From assembly GCF_900104445.1 (NCBI RefSeq), contig NZ_FNJI01000018.1, positions 1-64,000 on the forward strand: a stretch of 64,000 nt of DNA, given 5' to 3'. Position 1 is the stretch's first letter; every line of letters starts with the position of its first letter. Origin of the DNA: Desulforhopalus singaporensis (GTDB lineage: Bacteria; Desulfobacterota; Desulfobulbia; Desulfobulbales; Desulfocapsaceae). Shown here one piece after another: positions 27,180 to 35,471 of this stretch. The notes beneath the pieces are model-generated. The model ran no database searches. It saw nothing but the letters and a program-made list of their open reading frames with translations, and was not told the DNA's origin. The translations under genes and the position numbers were made by a program.

Positions 27180-27907
27180 TCCCCGAACTACTGGTTGAGG
27201 ATAACAAGTTCTGTCCCGGCTGCGGCCACGGCATCGTCAACAGGGTATTGGCCGAAGTCCTCGAAGAACTCGGCCTGGCCGACAAGGCGGTGGGTTCGCT
27301 AGCCGTCGGCTGCGGCTGCCTGATGATGGACACCTTCGGAACGGACTGGGTCCAGGCTCCCCACGGCAGGGCTGCGGCCGTTGCCGTCGGGGTAAAACGG
27401 GTGCGCCCGGAATGCTGCGTATTCACCTATCAGGGAGACGGCGACTCGCTGGCCATTGGTTTTTCCGAAACCATGTATGCCGCCATACGCAACGAGAACA
27501 TCACGGCGATCATCGTCAACAACGGCATTTTCGGCATGACCGGCGGACAGATGGCCCCGACAAGCCTGCCCGGTCAGCGCACCACCACCTCGCCCAAGGG
27601 ACGCGATGCCGCGCTGACCGGCCAGCCGCTCAATATCATAAACCAGATGAAGAATCTTCCGGTCGGCTATCTCGCCCGCGGCTCAGTGGACACCGCCAAA
27701 GAGATCAACAAGGTAAAAAAATATATCCGCACCGGAATCGAAACCCAGATGAAGGGCGGAGGATATTCGATGATCGAGATCCTCTCTCCCTGTCCCACCA
27801 ACTGGAAGATGACCCTTCAGAATAGTCTTGACCATATTCGTTCCACGGTCAGGGCAACATACCCCTTGGGTGAATTCGTAAAAGATGGAGAAAGAACAGA
27901 TGCTTAG
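27164..27907 (+). CDS. korB: 2-oxoacid:ferredoxin oxidoreductase, beta (TPP-binding) subunit
   Basis: A 247-residue beta subunit. CPGCGHGIVNRVLAE near the N-terminus, the TPP/Mg motif GDGDSLAIGFSETMYA and IVNNGIFGMTGGQMAPTS are all present. Cysteines at CPGC and GCGC probably help hold the proximal 4Fe-4S cluster. It oxidatively decarboxylates the 2-oxoacid to acyl-CoA and reduces ferredoxin. Confidence 0.93.
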   Translation: MAQKLIPELLVEDNKFCPGCGHGIVNRVLAEVLEELGLADKAVGSLAVGCGCLMMDTFGTDWVQAPHGRAAAVAVGVKRVRPECCVFTYQGDGDSLAIGFSETMYAAIRNENITAIIVNNGIFGMTGGQMAPTSLPGQRTTTSPKGRDAALTGQPLNIINQMKNLPVGYLARGSVDTAKEINKVKKYIRTGIETQMKGGGYSMIEILSPCPTNWKMTLQNSLDHIRSTVRATYPLGEFVKDGERTDA

Positions 27908-28436
27908 TGTTACTTGTGCCGGGTTCGGCGGCCAGGGTGTCCTCACCGCCGGCCTGCTGCTCGCCAACGTTTCAATGGTCTATGGCAAGAAAATCACCTG
28001 GGTGCCTTCATACGGTTCCGAGATGCGCGGCGGCACTGCGAGCTGTCACTTGAGAATCGGCGACTCCGAGATATTGAACCCGTTCTTCAGTTCCATAGAT
28101 ACGCTTATCGCCATGAATGAGGAATCGGTGGACTCTTTCCAGGAGAAGGTCGTTACTGGCGGAGTAATCATCGCCAACTCCACCCTGGTGAAAAACAAAA
28201 CCTTCCGCGACGATATCCGGGTTGCCGAAGTTGCCGCCACCGCGATCAGTGCCGAACTGGACAATCCGCGGGGGGCAAACATCGTCATGCTCGGTGCGGC
28301 CATCGGTGCAACCGGCCTCTTCCCCGTTGAGGATTTTGCCGACGGCATCGACGCCTATTTTGGCAAGAAGGGGCGCAACAATCCCCTCAACCGTGAATGC
28401 TTCATGCGCGGCGCGCAGGCGGCCCTCGATCTATAG
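27900..28436 (+). CDS. korC: 2-oxoacid:ferredoxin oxidoreductase, gamma subunit
   Basis: A 178-residue gamma subunit with the family start VTCAGFGGQGVLTAGLLLA and TWVPSYGSEMRGGTASC. The ATG at 27900, overlapping the korB stop by eight bases with GGAGA ahead, is preferred to an ATG at 27885. CoA binding is the usual role of this domain. Confidence 0.92.
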   Translation: MLSVTCAGFGGQGVLTAGLLLANVSMVYGKKITWVPSYGSEMRGGTASCHLRIGDSEILNPFFSSIDTLIAMNEESVDSFQEKVVTGGVIIANSTLVKNKTFRDDIRVAEVAATAISAELDNPRGANIVMLGAAIGATGLFPVEDFADGIDAYFGKKGRNNPLNRECFMRGAQAALDL

Positions 28437-28445
28437 GAGTCTGTG

Positions 28446-30539
28446 ATGGACATCGGAAAACTCCTGGCACCCGGCACGGTAGCCATAGTCGGGGCCAGTG
28501 AAAAGGAAGGATTCGGCGGAGACACCTGCCGCAACGTCATTTCTTACGGCAACACCGACAAGGTGTACTACGTCAACCCCAAACGAGACACCCTGTTCGG
28601 GAAAAAGTGTTTTTCCACGCTCAGTGATATTCCCGGCCCCGTCGACCTTGTCGTACTCTGCACCCCGCAAAAACTGGTGGAGCCGCTCCTTAAGGAAGCG
28701 GCGGCAAAAGGTGTTGGCGGCGCCGTGGTCTATGCCAGCGGATATTCTGAAACCGGAACCGCAGAAGGAAAAAAAGCGGAAGAGGATCTCAAAGGGCTGT
28801 GCACCGAACTTGACATCGCCCTGATGGGCCCCAACTGCGCCGGTTACATGAACTACGTCGACCAGGTGGCCGCCTTTGCCTTCATCTCGGCAAAGCGCGA
28901 CCGCAAAGGCTCGGTGGGACTTATCTCCCAAAGCGGTCAGCTGTGCCTGTCATTCATGGACCATCCCGCCATGCGATTTTCCTACTGTATCTCGGCAGGA
29001 AACTGTTCGGTGGTCACCATGGAAGACTATTTCCAGTACCTCATCGACGACGTTCATACCAAAGTCATAGGGCTTTATCTTGAAGGGGTGACCCATCCGG
29101 AAAAATTCACCGACGCCCTGCGCAGCGCCGCGCAGAAGCGAAAACCGGTCGTGATCCTCAAGGCCGGACGCAGCGAGAAAGGCTCCCGGGTCGCCGCGTC
29201 CCATACCGGTTCGCTCTCAGGGGCCGACGCCATCTACGATGCGATCTTCAAAAAGTTCGGAGTAATCCGGGCAAACGATGCGGAAGAGCTGCTGGCCACG
29301 ACCCAGCTCTTTGCAACCATGCGGGCAATTCCCGAAAAAACCGGGCTGGCTTCCATCAACCTGTCCGGAGGTGAAACCGGAATCTGTGCCGATATGGGGG
29401 AAATGGCGGGGCTTGATTACCCGGACTTCAACGACAAGACCCTGGCGCGCCTCAAGGAACTGCTTCCTTCCTATGCCAGTCCCGCCAACCCGCTGGACAC
29501 CACCGCCACCATCTCCTACGATGCGGACACCTACGCCGAGGTGCTGCAGACAGTGATGGACGACCCGAAAGTGGGGATGGTGGTGATCGGGTACACCCTG
29601 CTCCACGAGATAGCCGACCCGTGCATTCACTACATGGCGCAAGGCATTGAGAAAGTGGTGCAAAACAACAGGAGCAAACCCATGGCCATGCTCCCGTTCT
29701 TTGAAAACAGTCGTAATCCGGAATACGAGGCGCGCCTCGCGGCGGCAGGCGTACCAGTACTTCCTCCCCCTGCCTACGGCTTTGCCGCCCTGCGCCACCT
29801 TATGGACTTTGTCGCCTACAGTCCGGAAGAACACACCCTGGAGCTGGCCATTCCGAGTGCAGCGGTGAAAAAAGGGCGGCGAACCCTGTCCGAACAACAG
29901 AGTGCGGCTATTTTACGGGACTACAACATCCCCACCCCTGAAGGCAATGTGGGCAAAACAGCGGATGACGCTGTCAAAATCGCAGGAACGGTTGGCTACC
30001 CCGTGGTAATGAAGATCGCTTCCGCCGACATCGCCCACAAGTCGGACATCGGCGGAGTCGAACTGCAGCTGACAGATGAAACAGCTGTTCGAAAAGCGTT
30101 TGACAGGATCATGAGCAACGGTGCGACCCACGCCCCGCAAGCAGCAATCGACGGGGTGCTGGTGCAGAGAATGCTCTCGCCCGGCCTTGAAGTGATTATC
30201 GGGGTCAACAACGACCCCCAGTTCGGTCCGGCAGTGCTGGTGGGATTAGGCGGTGTTTTCGTCGAAATATTCAAGGATACCGTACTGATTCCCGCACCGT
30301 TTAGCAAAGAGGAGGCGCTGCGTATGCTGAGCGGTCTCAAGGCGCTGCCCCTGTTTCAAGGTTACCGGGGAAAAGCCGAGCTCGATATTGATGCTCTTGC
30401 CGACGCCGTGGCCAACGTCTCCCGCCTTGCCGCAGAGCAGCGTGACGTCATAGCGGAACTGGATATAAACCCGGTATTCGTCTATGAAAAAGGACAAGGC
30501 GTGTGCAGTGCGGACGCGCTGGTGGTGACTAGCGACTGA
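28446..30539 (+). CDS. ADP-forming acyl-CoA synthetase (fused alpha and beta domains)
   Basis: A 697-residue fused ADP-forming acyl/acetyl-CoA synthetase. Residues 1-450 are the CoA-binding/ligase alpha part: VAIVGASEKEGFGGDTCRN, GPNCAGYMNY, and the phosphohistidine segment ASHTGSLSGADAIYD. Residues 460-697 are an ATP-grasp beta part (GYPVVMKIASADIAHKSDIG). AGGAG sits seven bases ahead of the ATG at 28446. It converts the acyl-CoA from KorABCD to the acid while making ATP from ADP. Last gene of the operon. Confidence 0.93.
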   Translation: MDIGKLLAPGTVAIVGASEKEGFGGDTCRNVISYGNTDKVYYVNPKRDTLFGKKCFSTLSDIPGPVDLVVLCTPQKLVEPLLKEAAAKGVGGAVVYASGYSETGTAEGKKAEEDLKGLCTELDIALMGPNCAGYMNYVDQVAAFAFISAKRDRKGSVGLISQSGQLCLSFMDHPAMRFSYCISAGNCSVVTMEDYFQYLIDDVHTKVIGLYLEGVTHPEKFTDALRSAAQKRKPVVILKAGRSEKGSRVAASHTGSLSGADAIYDAIFKKFGVIRANDAEELLATTQLFATMRAIPEKTGLASINLSGGETGICADMGEMAGLDYPDFNDKTLARLKELLPSYASPANPLDTTATISYDADTYAEVLQTVMDDPKVGMVVIGYTLLHEIADPCIHYMAQGIEKVVQNNRSKPMAMLPFFENSRNPEYEARLAAAGVPVLPPPAYGFAALRHLMDFVAYSPEEHTLELAIPSAAVKKGRRTLSEQQSAAILRDYNIPTPEGNVGKTADDAVKIAGTVGYPVVMKIASADIAHKSDIGGVELQLTDETAVRKAFDRIMSNGATHAPQAAIDGVLVQRMLSPGLEVIIGVNNDPQFGPAVLVGLGGVFVEIFKDTVLIPAPFSKEEALRMLSGLKALPLFQGYRGKAELDIDALADAVANVSRLAAEQRDVIAELDINPVFVYEKGQGVCSADALVVTSD

Positions 30540-30567
30540 TTTTTCATATTTACCACCGGCTCGATCG

Positions 30568-30596
30568 GGTTGTCGGCCACTGTTTGGCCGACAACC
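30568..30596 (+). terminator. Hairpin after the acyl-CoA synthetase gene
   Basis: GGTTGTCGGCCA and TGGCCGACAACC form a perfect 12-bp stem with loop CTGTT, 28 bp past the stop. No T-run follows, so it may be Rho-assisted or a 3'-end protector. Confidence 0.5.
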
Positions 30597-31325
30597 TGCC
30601 CCGAAAAGTTGTCATGAGAAATAAGAATTTTGCGGTCGCATCGTTTTTTTCACCTCCCCTATCAGCCATCTGCAGCATCTCTGCAACCACGAACACCTAC
30701 CCGAGCAGGATCACAAAAACGGCGCACCGCAAGCGATGGCAAGTGATATTATCGAGTCAAAATTTCCGACACCGACCGATACCAATCCGAAAAAACCGAT
30801 ACCGACACCCCAGAGCAGCCGCGTGGTGATCTTCGGGTGACTCTCACCCTTTTACCCTTTCGGCCCTCAATCGACAGAAGATACTGTTCCAGCCGCTCGT
30901 TTTACATGCGCCGTTATCGAATGTTGCCGCGTCTGCCCGGAGGGAAAATCCCAAATGAGGCACTCGATAAAAAAACAGTTGTACTTACAATGGTTCAAAC
31001 ACTTTTCGTCACCTCCCTGCAAAGCACATCTTTTGATGCAACAACACCGGATACGTTGCGGGCTTGCCGTTGAGGGCAAAAAGCTCTATCATTTCCGGCG
31101 CTGTCTCCGATGCAATCGGCGCACCGGGTACGGGGCCAGCGAAGAAAAGATCTTTGATCGATTCACCAGATGGAGCCGGACAGGGACAACAACGGGATGC
31201 AGTCGATACAGCCCCAATGCGTTGACATTAAAAGCGTGAGCGTTATTATAAAATAGTTTTTAAAATCCATTAAAACTTGCTTACCCTTAAACAAGATATT
31301 GCGCTAACTATCGAGGAGCACTGCT
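30597..31325. other. Long intergenic region before the GntR gene
   Basis: About 730 bases without a recognisable gene. Only short, unsupported reading frames occur. The last 80 bases are AT-rich (TTATAAAATAGTTTTTAAAAT near 31249, quoted in part) and probably hold the promoter of the GntR gene. It may be decayed sequence. Confidence 0.4.
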
Positions 31326-31991
31326 TTGGTTGGAAACAAGCCACCCACATCAATGAAATCTTTAATGGCCTATGAGAAGATACGGGACATGATACTCAAA
31401 GGCCAAAAACTGCCGGGTACCAGGCTGATAATAGCCGATCTTGAAACCGAACTGGAGATAGGCAAAGGTCCCATCCGGGAAGCCTTGATGCGCCTGGACC
31501 GATCCGGTCTTGTTCAGAACATTCCCTATAAAGGGGCCGTGGTAGCCACCCCGCCCACCCCGAGAGAGATCCTCTACATTTACGAATTGCGTAAAGAACT
31601 TGAAAGCATGCTGGCTGTTGCCGCACTTGACAGCATAGCGGGAAAAGACATTGCCGAGCTGGAAAAGCTGCACGATCTCATGCTGGCAATGCCCCATGAT
31701 CACTACCAGTGCGACATTGACTTCCACTTTTGCATCTACAGGGCAGCAAACCTTCCCCACCTGTACAATATTGCCAAGGCTTATATTTTTTCGGTCGAAA
31801 GTGTTTTAAATGTTTACCGCAGGAAAAAAGGCCATATCATCAAGTTTAACGCCGAGCATTACGATATAATCCAGGCCCTGAAATCAGGTGACCGTGAGAA
31901 AGTGCGAAAAGCCATGGCGCAAAATATAGAAAGCGGGTTGGCAATCATAAGAGAAACCTACGACGACCTACTCCAGCAACCTTTCGACTAA
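31326..31991 (+). CDS. GntR-family (FadR-type) transcriptional regulator
   Basis: A 221-residue regulator: winged helix at 10-75 (YEKIRDMILKGQKLPGTRL, then GKGPIREALMRLDRSGLV) and an all-helical FCD effector domain with the metal-binding histidines in DIDFHFCIYRAAN. The start is taken as TTG at 31326, because GAGGAG lies eight bases ahead; the next ATG at 31353 has no ribosome site. The targets are unclear: it stands alone, with the amino acid operon upstream and a protease gene downstream. Confidence 0.88.
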   Translation: MVGNKPPTSMKSLMAYEKIRDMILKGQKLPGTRLIIADLETELEIGKGPIREALMRLDRSGLVQNIPYKGAVVATPPTPREILYIYELRKELESMLAVAALDSIAGKDIAELEKLHDLMLAMPHDHYQCDIDFHFCIYRAANLPHLYNIAKAYIFSVESVLNVYRRKKGHIIKFNAEHYDIIQALKSGDREKVRKAMAQNIESGLAIIRETYDDLLQQPFD

Positions 31992-32070
31992 CCGGCTGAC
32001 ATTGTTGCCCCGGGGTAGTAAACTGGATAATATTTTTTGCCCGTTTTGAAAAATTCATAAAAAACGTGAG

Positions 32071-32220
32071 CTACCGCTTTTTGACTCCCCTGGGACCACC
32101 GACCACTACGGCGCAAAGCACAGTGAAGAGGACTGCGTTTGCCGGAATGTGCAGGTTGAAGTCAACCAGGGAACGAACGAGCACAGCGACAACGTTCCCT
32201 GCCACGCGGTTGCCCGCCTG
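32071..32220 (-). pseudogene. C-terminal remnant of an O-antigen ligase-like protein
   Basis: The minus strand can be translated as RVAGNVVAVLVRSLVDFNLH, then IPANAVLFTVLCAVVV, ending at a TAG at 32071-32073. The SLVDFNLHIPAN pattern is typical of the last helices of the O-antigen ligase/polymerase family. Further upstream the frame is broken by a stop near 32265 and nothing else of the family is visible. It looks like a decayed fragment. Recognition is from memory of the motif, not an alignment. Confidence 0.5.
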
Positions 32221-32578
32221 TTGAGACCCCGGTAATTGTCTGGCCCTGAGGTCAGGGTCAGGGCACGCTCAAAGAGCGTTGGCCCCGGTGAACAATAAAA
32301 TTAGGACGACCACGATCGAGATAAAAACCGCCAACACCATTTTTTCTTCCTGAACCGTTTATTTAACAGCAACACCAAGCCCATAAACGAGAACGCCGTC
32401 CCGAGCGAGAACCATCCGCCCCACCATCACGACCCACCACACGCAGACACCATACATTTGATTTTACGTATTTATCACAATTCACATCGGTCACAACAGT
32501 GTGATACAATATGGTGATAGCGTAAAAACCATACCCGTAAAACCTGAAGACAGAACAGCCCGCTCTGAAGGAGGCCCC
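32221..32578 (+). promoter_or_regulatory. Upstream region of the secreted protease gene with a predicted promoter
   Basis: No gene is supported here. A sigma-70-like promoter is seen: TTCACA (32481-32486) and TACAAT (32505-32510), with TG two bases before the -10. The start would be near 32517, about 60 bases from the ATG at 32579. Confidence 0.4.
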
Positions 32579-35143
32579 ATGAAAACGGAAGCCGTACCGC
32601 TCTTTCTGTGGAATCTGCTGCTCCTGATCATTATCCTGGCAATTCCATTGCATGCAACCGCTCTTGTGCTGAAACTCCCCGATTCCCATCCGAAGCCGCT
32701 CATTGTGAAGCCTGGCGGTGTGTTTGCCAAAATTGACGGATCGTTATACAAAATCTATCGGCAATATACCCTTCATGTTCGTAACGCTCCGGACACCGAC
32801 TTTAAACCGCGCAATCCTTTTTTGCGTGTAGCAAAAGGACATATCCTGGTGGATGCCCGTACAGACGGTGATGGTGAGCTGCTGCTGGCAGGGTTGAACC
32901 GGTTAGGCTTGCGCAACGGCTCCCGCTTCAAAACCACTGTTTCAGGGTGGCTGCCCATCGGCGCCATCAAAAAGGCCGCAGAACTTGACAACCTGCAGGT
33001 TCTCTCCGCCTCGATTCCGATGACCAACGCGGGCGCAGTGACAAGCGAGGGCGACAGGGCGCAGCGTTCCGATGTGGCGCGCACTCTTTATGGCCTCAGC
33101 GGTGGTGGGGTTAAGGTGGGGGTTCTCTCCGACAGCTACAATCAGCAGAACGGTGCCGACAGCGACATAATCAGCGGCGACCTGCCGGAAAACGTGCAGG
33201 TCCTCGACGACAGCGCCGTTTGCGGGGACGCCATTTTTTCACAGCCATGCACCGATGAAGGACGGGCCATGCTGCAGATCGTTTATGACGTGGCGCCCTC
33301 TGCCGATCTCGCCTTTCATACGGCATTTAACGGGTTTGCCGGATTTGCCAGCGGCATCGTCGATCTTGCCAATGCAGGATCAAAAGTGATAACAGATGAC
33401 GTGATCTACCTGGGAGAGCCCATGTTTCTCGACGGCACGATCGCCCAAGCCGTGGATGAGGTAAAGAATATGGGCGTCGCCTATTTCTCGGCGGCCGGCA
33501 ACCAGGCGCGCGACAGTTATGAAGCCCCGTTTACCAGCAGCGGAGAAATGCTCTATATCGATATAGGCGTTTTATATCCTGCAGGATACATGCACGATTT
33601 TAATCCGTCCCCCGCCGCCATCGATACAATGCAGGCGCATACGATTCCCGCCGGCCAGTGCGCGGTCTTCTCGGTGCAGTGGAACTCGCCGTTCGGTTCA
33701 GGGGCTGCCGGCACCGGCACCCAGAACGATCTTGATGTCTGGCTGGTGGACAGCAGTGGCTCATATATTGTCGCCTACGATGCACATGAAAATATTTCCA
33801 CCGGTGAACCTGTCGAAATACTGCAGTTCTGCAACGACGGACTCTGGATTCCGCAGAGCCCTCCCGTCTTCAACCTTATCATCGCCCTGTGGGAAGGAGA
33901 GGCGCCGGGTCTTTTTAAAACCGTACTGTTCGGCAACGCTTCCATCGATGAATACGCAACCTACAGCAGCACCAGCTATGGACATGCCAACGCAACCGGT
34001 TCAGTGGCGGTAGGTGCCGCCTACTACCGGGAAACACCACCATTCAGCTCTCTTGAGATCCCGCTGCTGGAGAGTTTTTCTTCTGCCGGCGGCACCCCGA
34101 TTCTGTTCGCATCGGATGGGACAACCCCCCTGGCTGAACCTGAAGTGCGCATGAAACCGGAAATTGTTGCGCCGGACGGAGTGAACACTACCTTTTTCTA
34201 TCCCACCAGTGACCGCGACGGCGACGGCACCCCCGATTTTTCAGGAACCTCGGCTGCGGCACCTCACGCTGCTGGGGTTGCAGCCCTCATGTACGAGGCA
34301 AAGGCCGACGCCACTGTCACCCAGATATACTCCGCTCTTGAGAGTACAGCCATCGATATGGGTGCAGCCGGATTCGACCATGATACCGGTTTCGGGTTTA
34401 TCCAGGCTGATTCGGCCGTTGCCGATATCATTGGTTCCGCAAGCATTGCGCCGACCGCGGATTTTACCTTCTCAGCCTCAGGTCTTACGGTTGCGTTTAC
34501 CGACCAAAGCTCAGATGTAGACGGAACTATCATCTCCTGGGATTGGGATTTCGGCGACGGCAATACCTCTACGATCCAGTCACTGACCCATACCTACCTC
34601 GTTGCCGGCACCTACACGGTAAGTCTTGCGGTAACGGATGACGATGGGGCAACCGACGTCTCGGTCCGGGAGGTAACCATCAGTGACCCAAGCGAAATAA
34701 GCGCTCCTGCCAACCTGATCGCTGAGGTTACGGGAAACTTGGTCACCCTTTTCTGGACGAATACGCCGGATGACAAGGAAGGGTGTAGAATTGAGCGTGC
34801 CGAAAAAGTAAGAGGCAAATACAACTTTACGGAAATTGGCACCACAGGAGCGGATAGTACCGAATATGAGGATATCGACATCCCACCGGGCACCTATAAA
34901 TATCGTGTTCAGGGTTTTGCCGGAACTGTTTCTTCCGAGTACTCAAACGAAGTACTGGTAAAAATCGAGGAGACCACGGCCGCACCATTTTGCGGTGACG
35001 GTACCTGTGATTCCGGTGAGGATGCTGACAACTGTTCCGCCGATTGTCCCACCGAGCAGGGTGGAGCAAAAGGAGAGCCGTGTACCAGCGATGATCAATG
35101 TCTCTCGGGAGTTTGTCATCCCATAAAGCTCACGTGCAAGTAA
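32579..35143 (+). CDS. Secreted S8/S53-like serine protease with PKD and Fn3-like modules
   Basis: An 854-residue exported protein. A hydrophobic signal segment lies at about 10-28. The protease core has an Asp at 185 (VKVGVLSDSYN) and the serine motif SGTSAAAPH (Ser558). The usual HGTH of subtilisins is absent; in its place is DEGRAMLQIVYDVAP, with Glu227 and Asp237, as in S53-like members. A PKD domain follows at about 625-705 (WDWDFGDGNTSTIQ), then an Fn3-like domain (about 710-800), and a Cys-rich tail (CGDGTCDSGEDADNCSADC) ending CHPIKLTCK. GGAGG sits just ahead of the ATG. It probably acts outside the cell on proteins, supplying amino acids (inference). Confidence 0.85.
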   Translation: MKTEAVPLFLWNLLLLIIILAIPLHATALVLKLPDSHPKPLIVKPGGVFAKIDGSLYKIYRQYTLHVRNAPDTDFKPRNPFLRVAKGHILVDARTDGDGELLLAGLNRLGLRNGSRFKTTVSGWLPIGAIKKAAELDNLQVLSASIPMTNAGAVTSEGDRAQRSDVARTLYGLSGGGVKVGVLSDSYNQQNGADSDIISGDLPENVQVLDDSAVCGDAIFSQPCTDEGRAMLQIVYDVAPSADLAFHTAFNGFAGFASGIVDLANAGSKVITDDVIYLGEPMFLDGTIAQAVDEVKNMGVAYFSAAGNQARDSYEAPFTSSGEMLYIDIGVLYPAGYMHDFNPSPAAIDTMQAHTIPAGQCAVFSVQWNSPFGSGAAGTGTQNDLDVWLVDSSGSYIVAYDAHENISTGEPVEILQFCNDGLWIPQSPPVFNLIIALWEGEAPGLFKTVLFGNASIDEYATYSSTSYGHANATGSVAVGAAYYRETPPFSSLEIPLLESFSSAGGTPILFASDGTTPLAEPEVRMKPEIVAPDGVNTTFFYPTSDRDGDGTPDFSGTSAAAPHAAGVAALMYEAKADATVTQIYSALESTAIDMGAAGFDHDTGFGFIQADSAVADIIGSASIAPTADFTFSASGLTVAFTDQSSDVDGTIISWDWDFGDGNTSTIQSLTHTYLVAGTYTVSLAVTDDDGATDVSVREVTISDPSEISAPANLIAEVTGNLVTLFWTNTPDDKEGCRIERAEKVRGKYNFTEIGTTGADSTEYEDIDIPPGTYKYRVQGFAGTVSSEYSNEVLVKIEETTAAPFCGDGTCDSGEDADNCSADCPTEQGGAKGEPCTSDDQCLSGVCHPIKLTCK

Positions 35144-35175
35144 AAAAAGATCTGGAATACCTATACAACTCATAA

Positions 35176-35225
35176 AAGAGCCGGGATATTACCCGTAGCG
35201 GCCCTGGCTCTTACAGTTGTTTTCA
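35176..35225 (+). terminator. Rho-independent-like terminator of the protease gene
   Basis: AAGAGCC (35176-35182) pairs with GGCTCTT (35206-35212), extended by GGG/CCC past a bulge, followed by the T-rich ACAGTTGTTTTC. The rest of the gap to 35471 shows no gene. Confidence 0.55.
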
Positions 35226-35471
35226 CCTGACAGAACCCACAGGAACTGCAAGCAACACAGCCGTTTTTTGTTCCCCTCGCCAATCCATGATAGAATGTAA
35301 CCACATTATGGCTCATCTGTTTGCCCGAAACATAAAGGGTGAATATACAGCCACATCTCCTGGGGCACACCACCATTTTATTTCAGCGGTGCCTGCGTGT
35401 CCCCAGGGACTACACACGAAAGCGGCTGGTCGTTTTCTTGGCCAGGGACAAATCATCGGATGGAGGGAATC

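Noticed and set aside
35309-35324. Sigma-54 promoter upstream of the large glutamate dehydrogenase gene
   Set aside because: TGGCTCATCTGTTTGC looks similar, but GG and GC are eleven bases apart, not ten.
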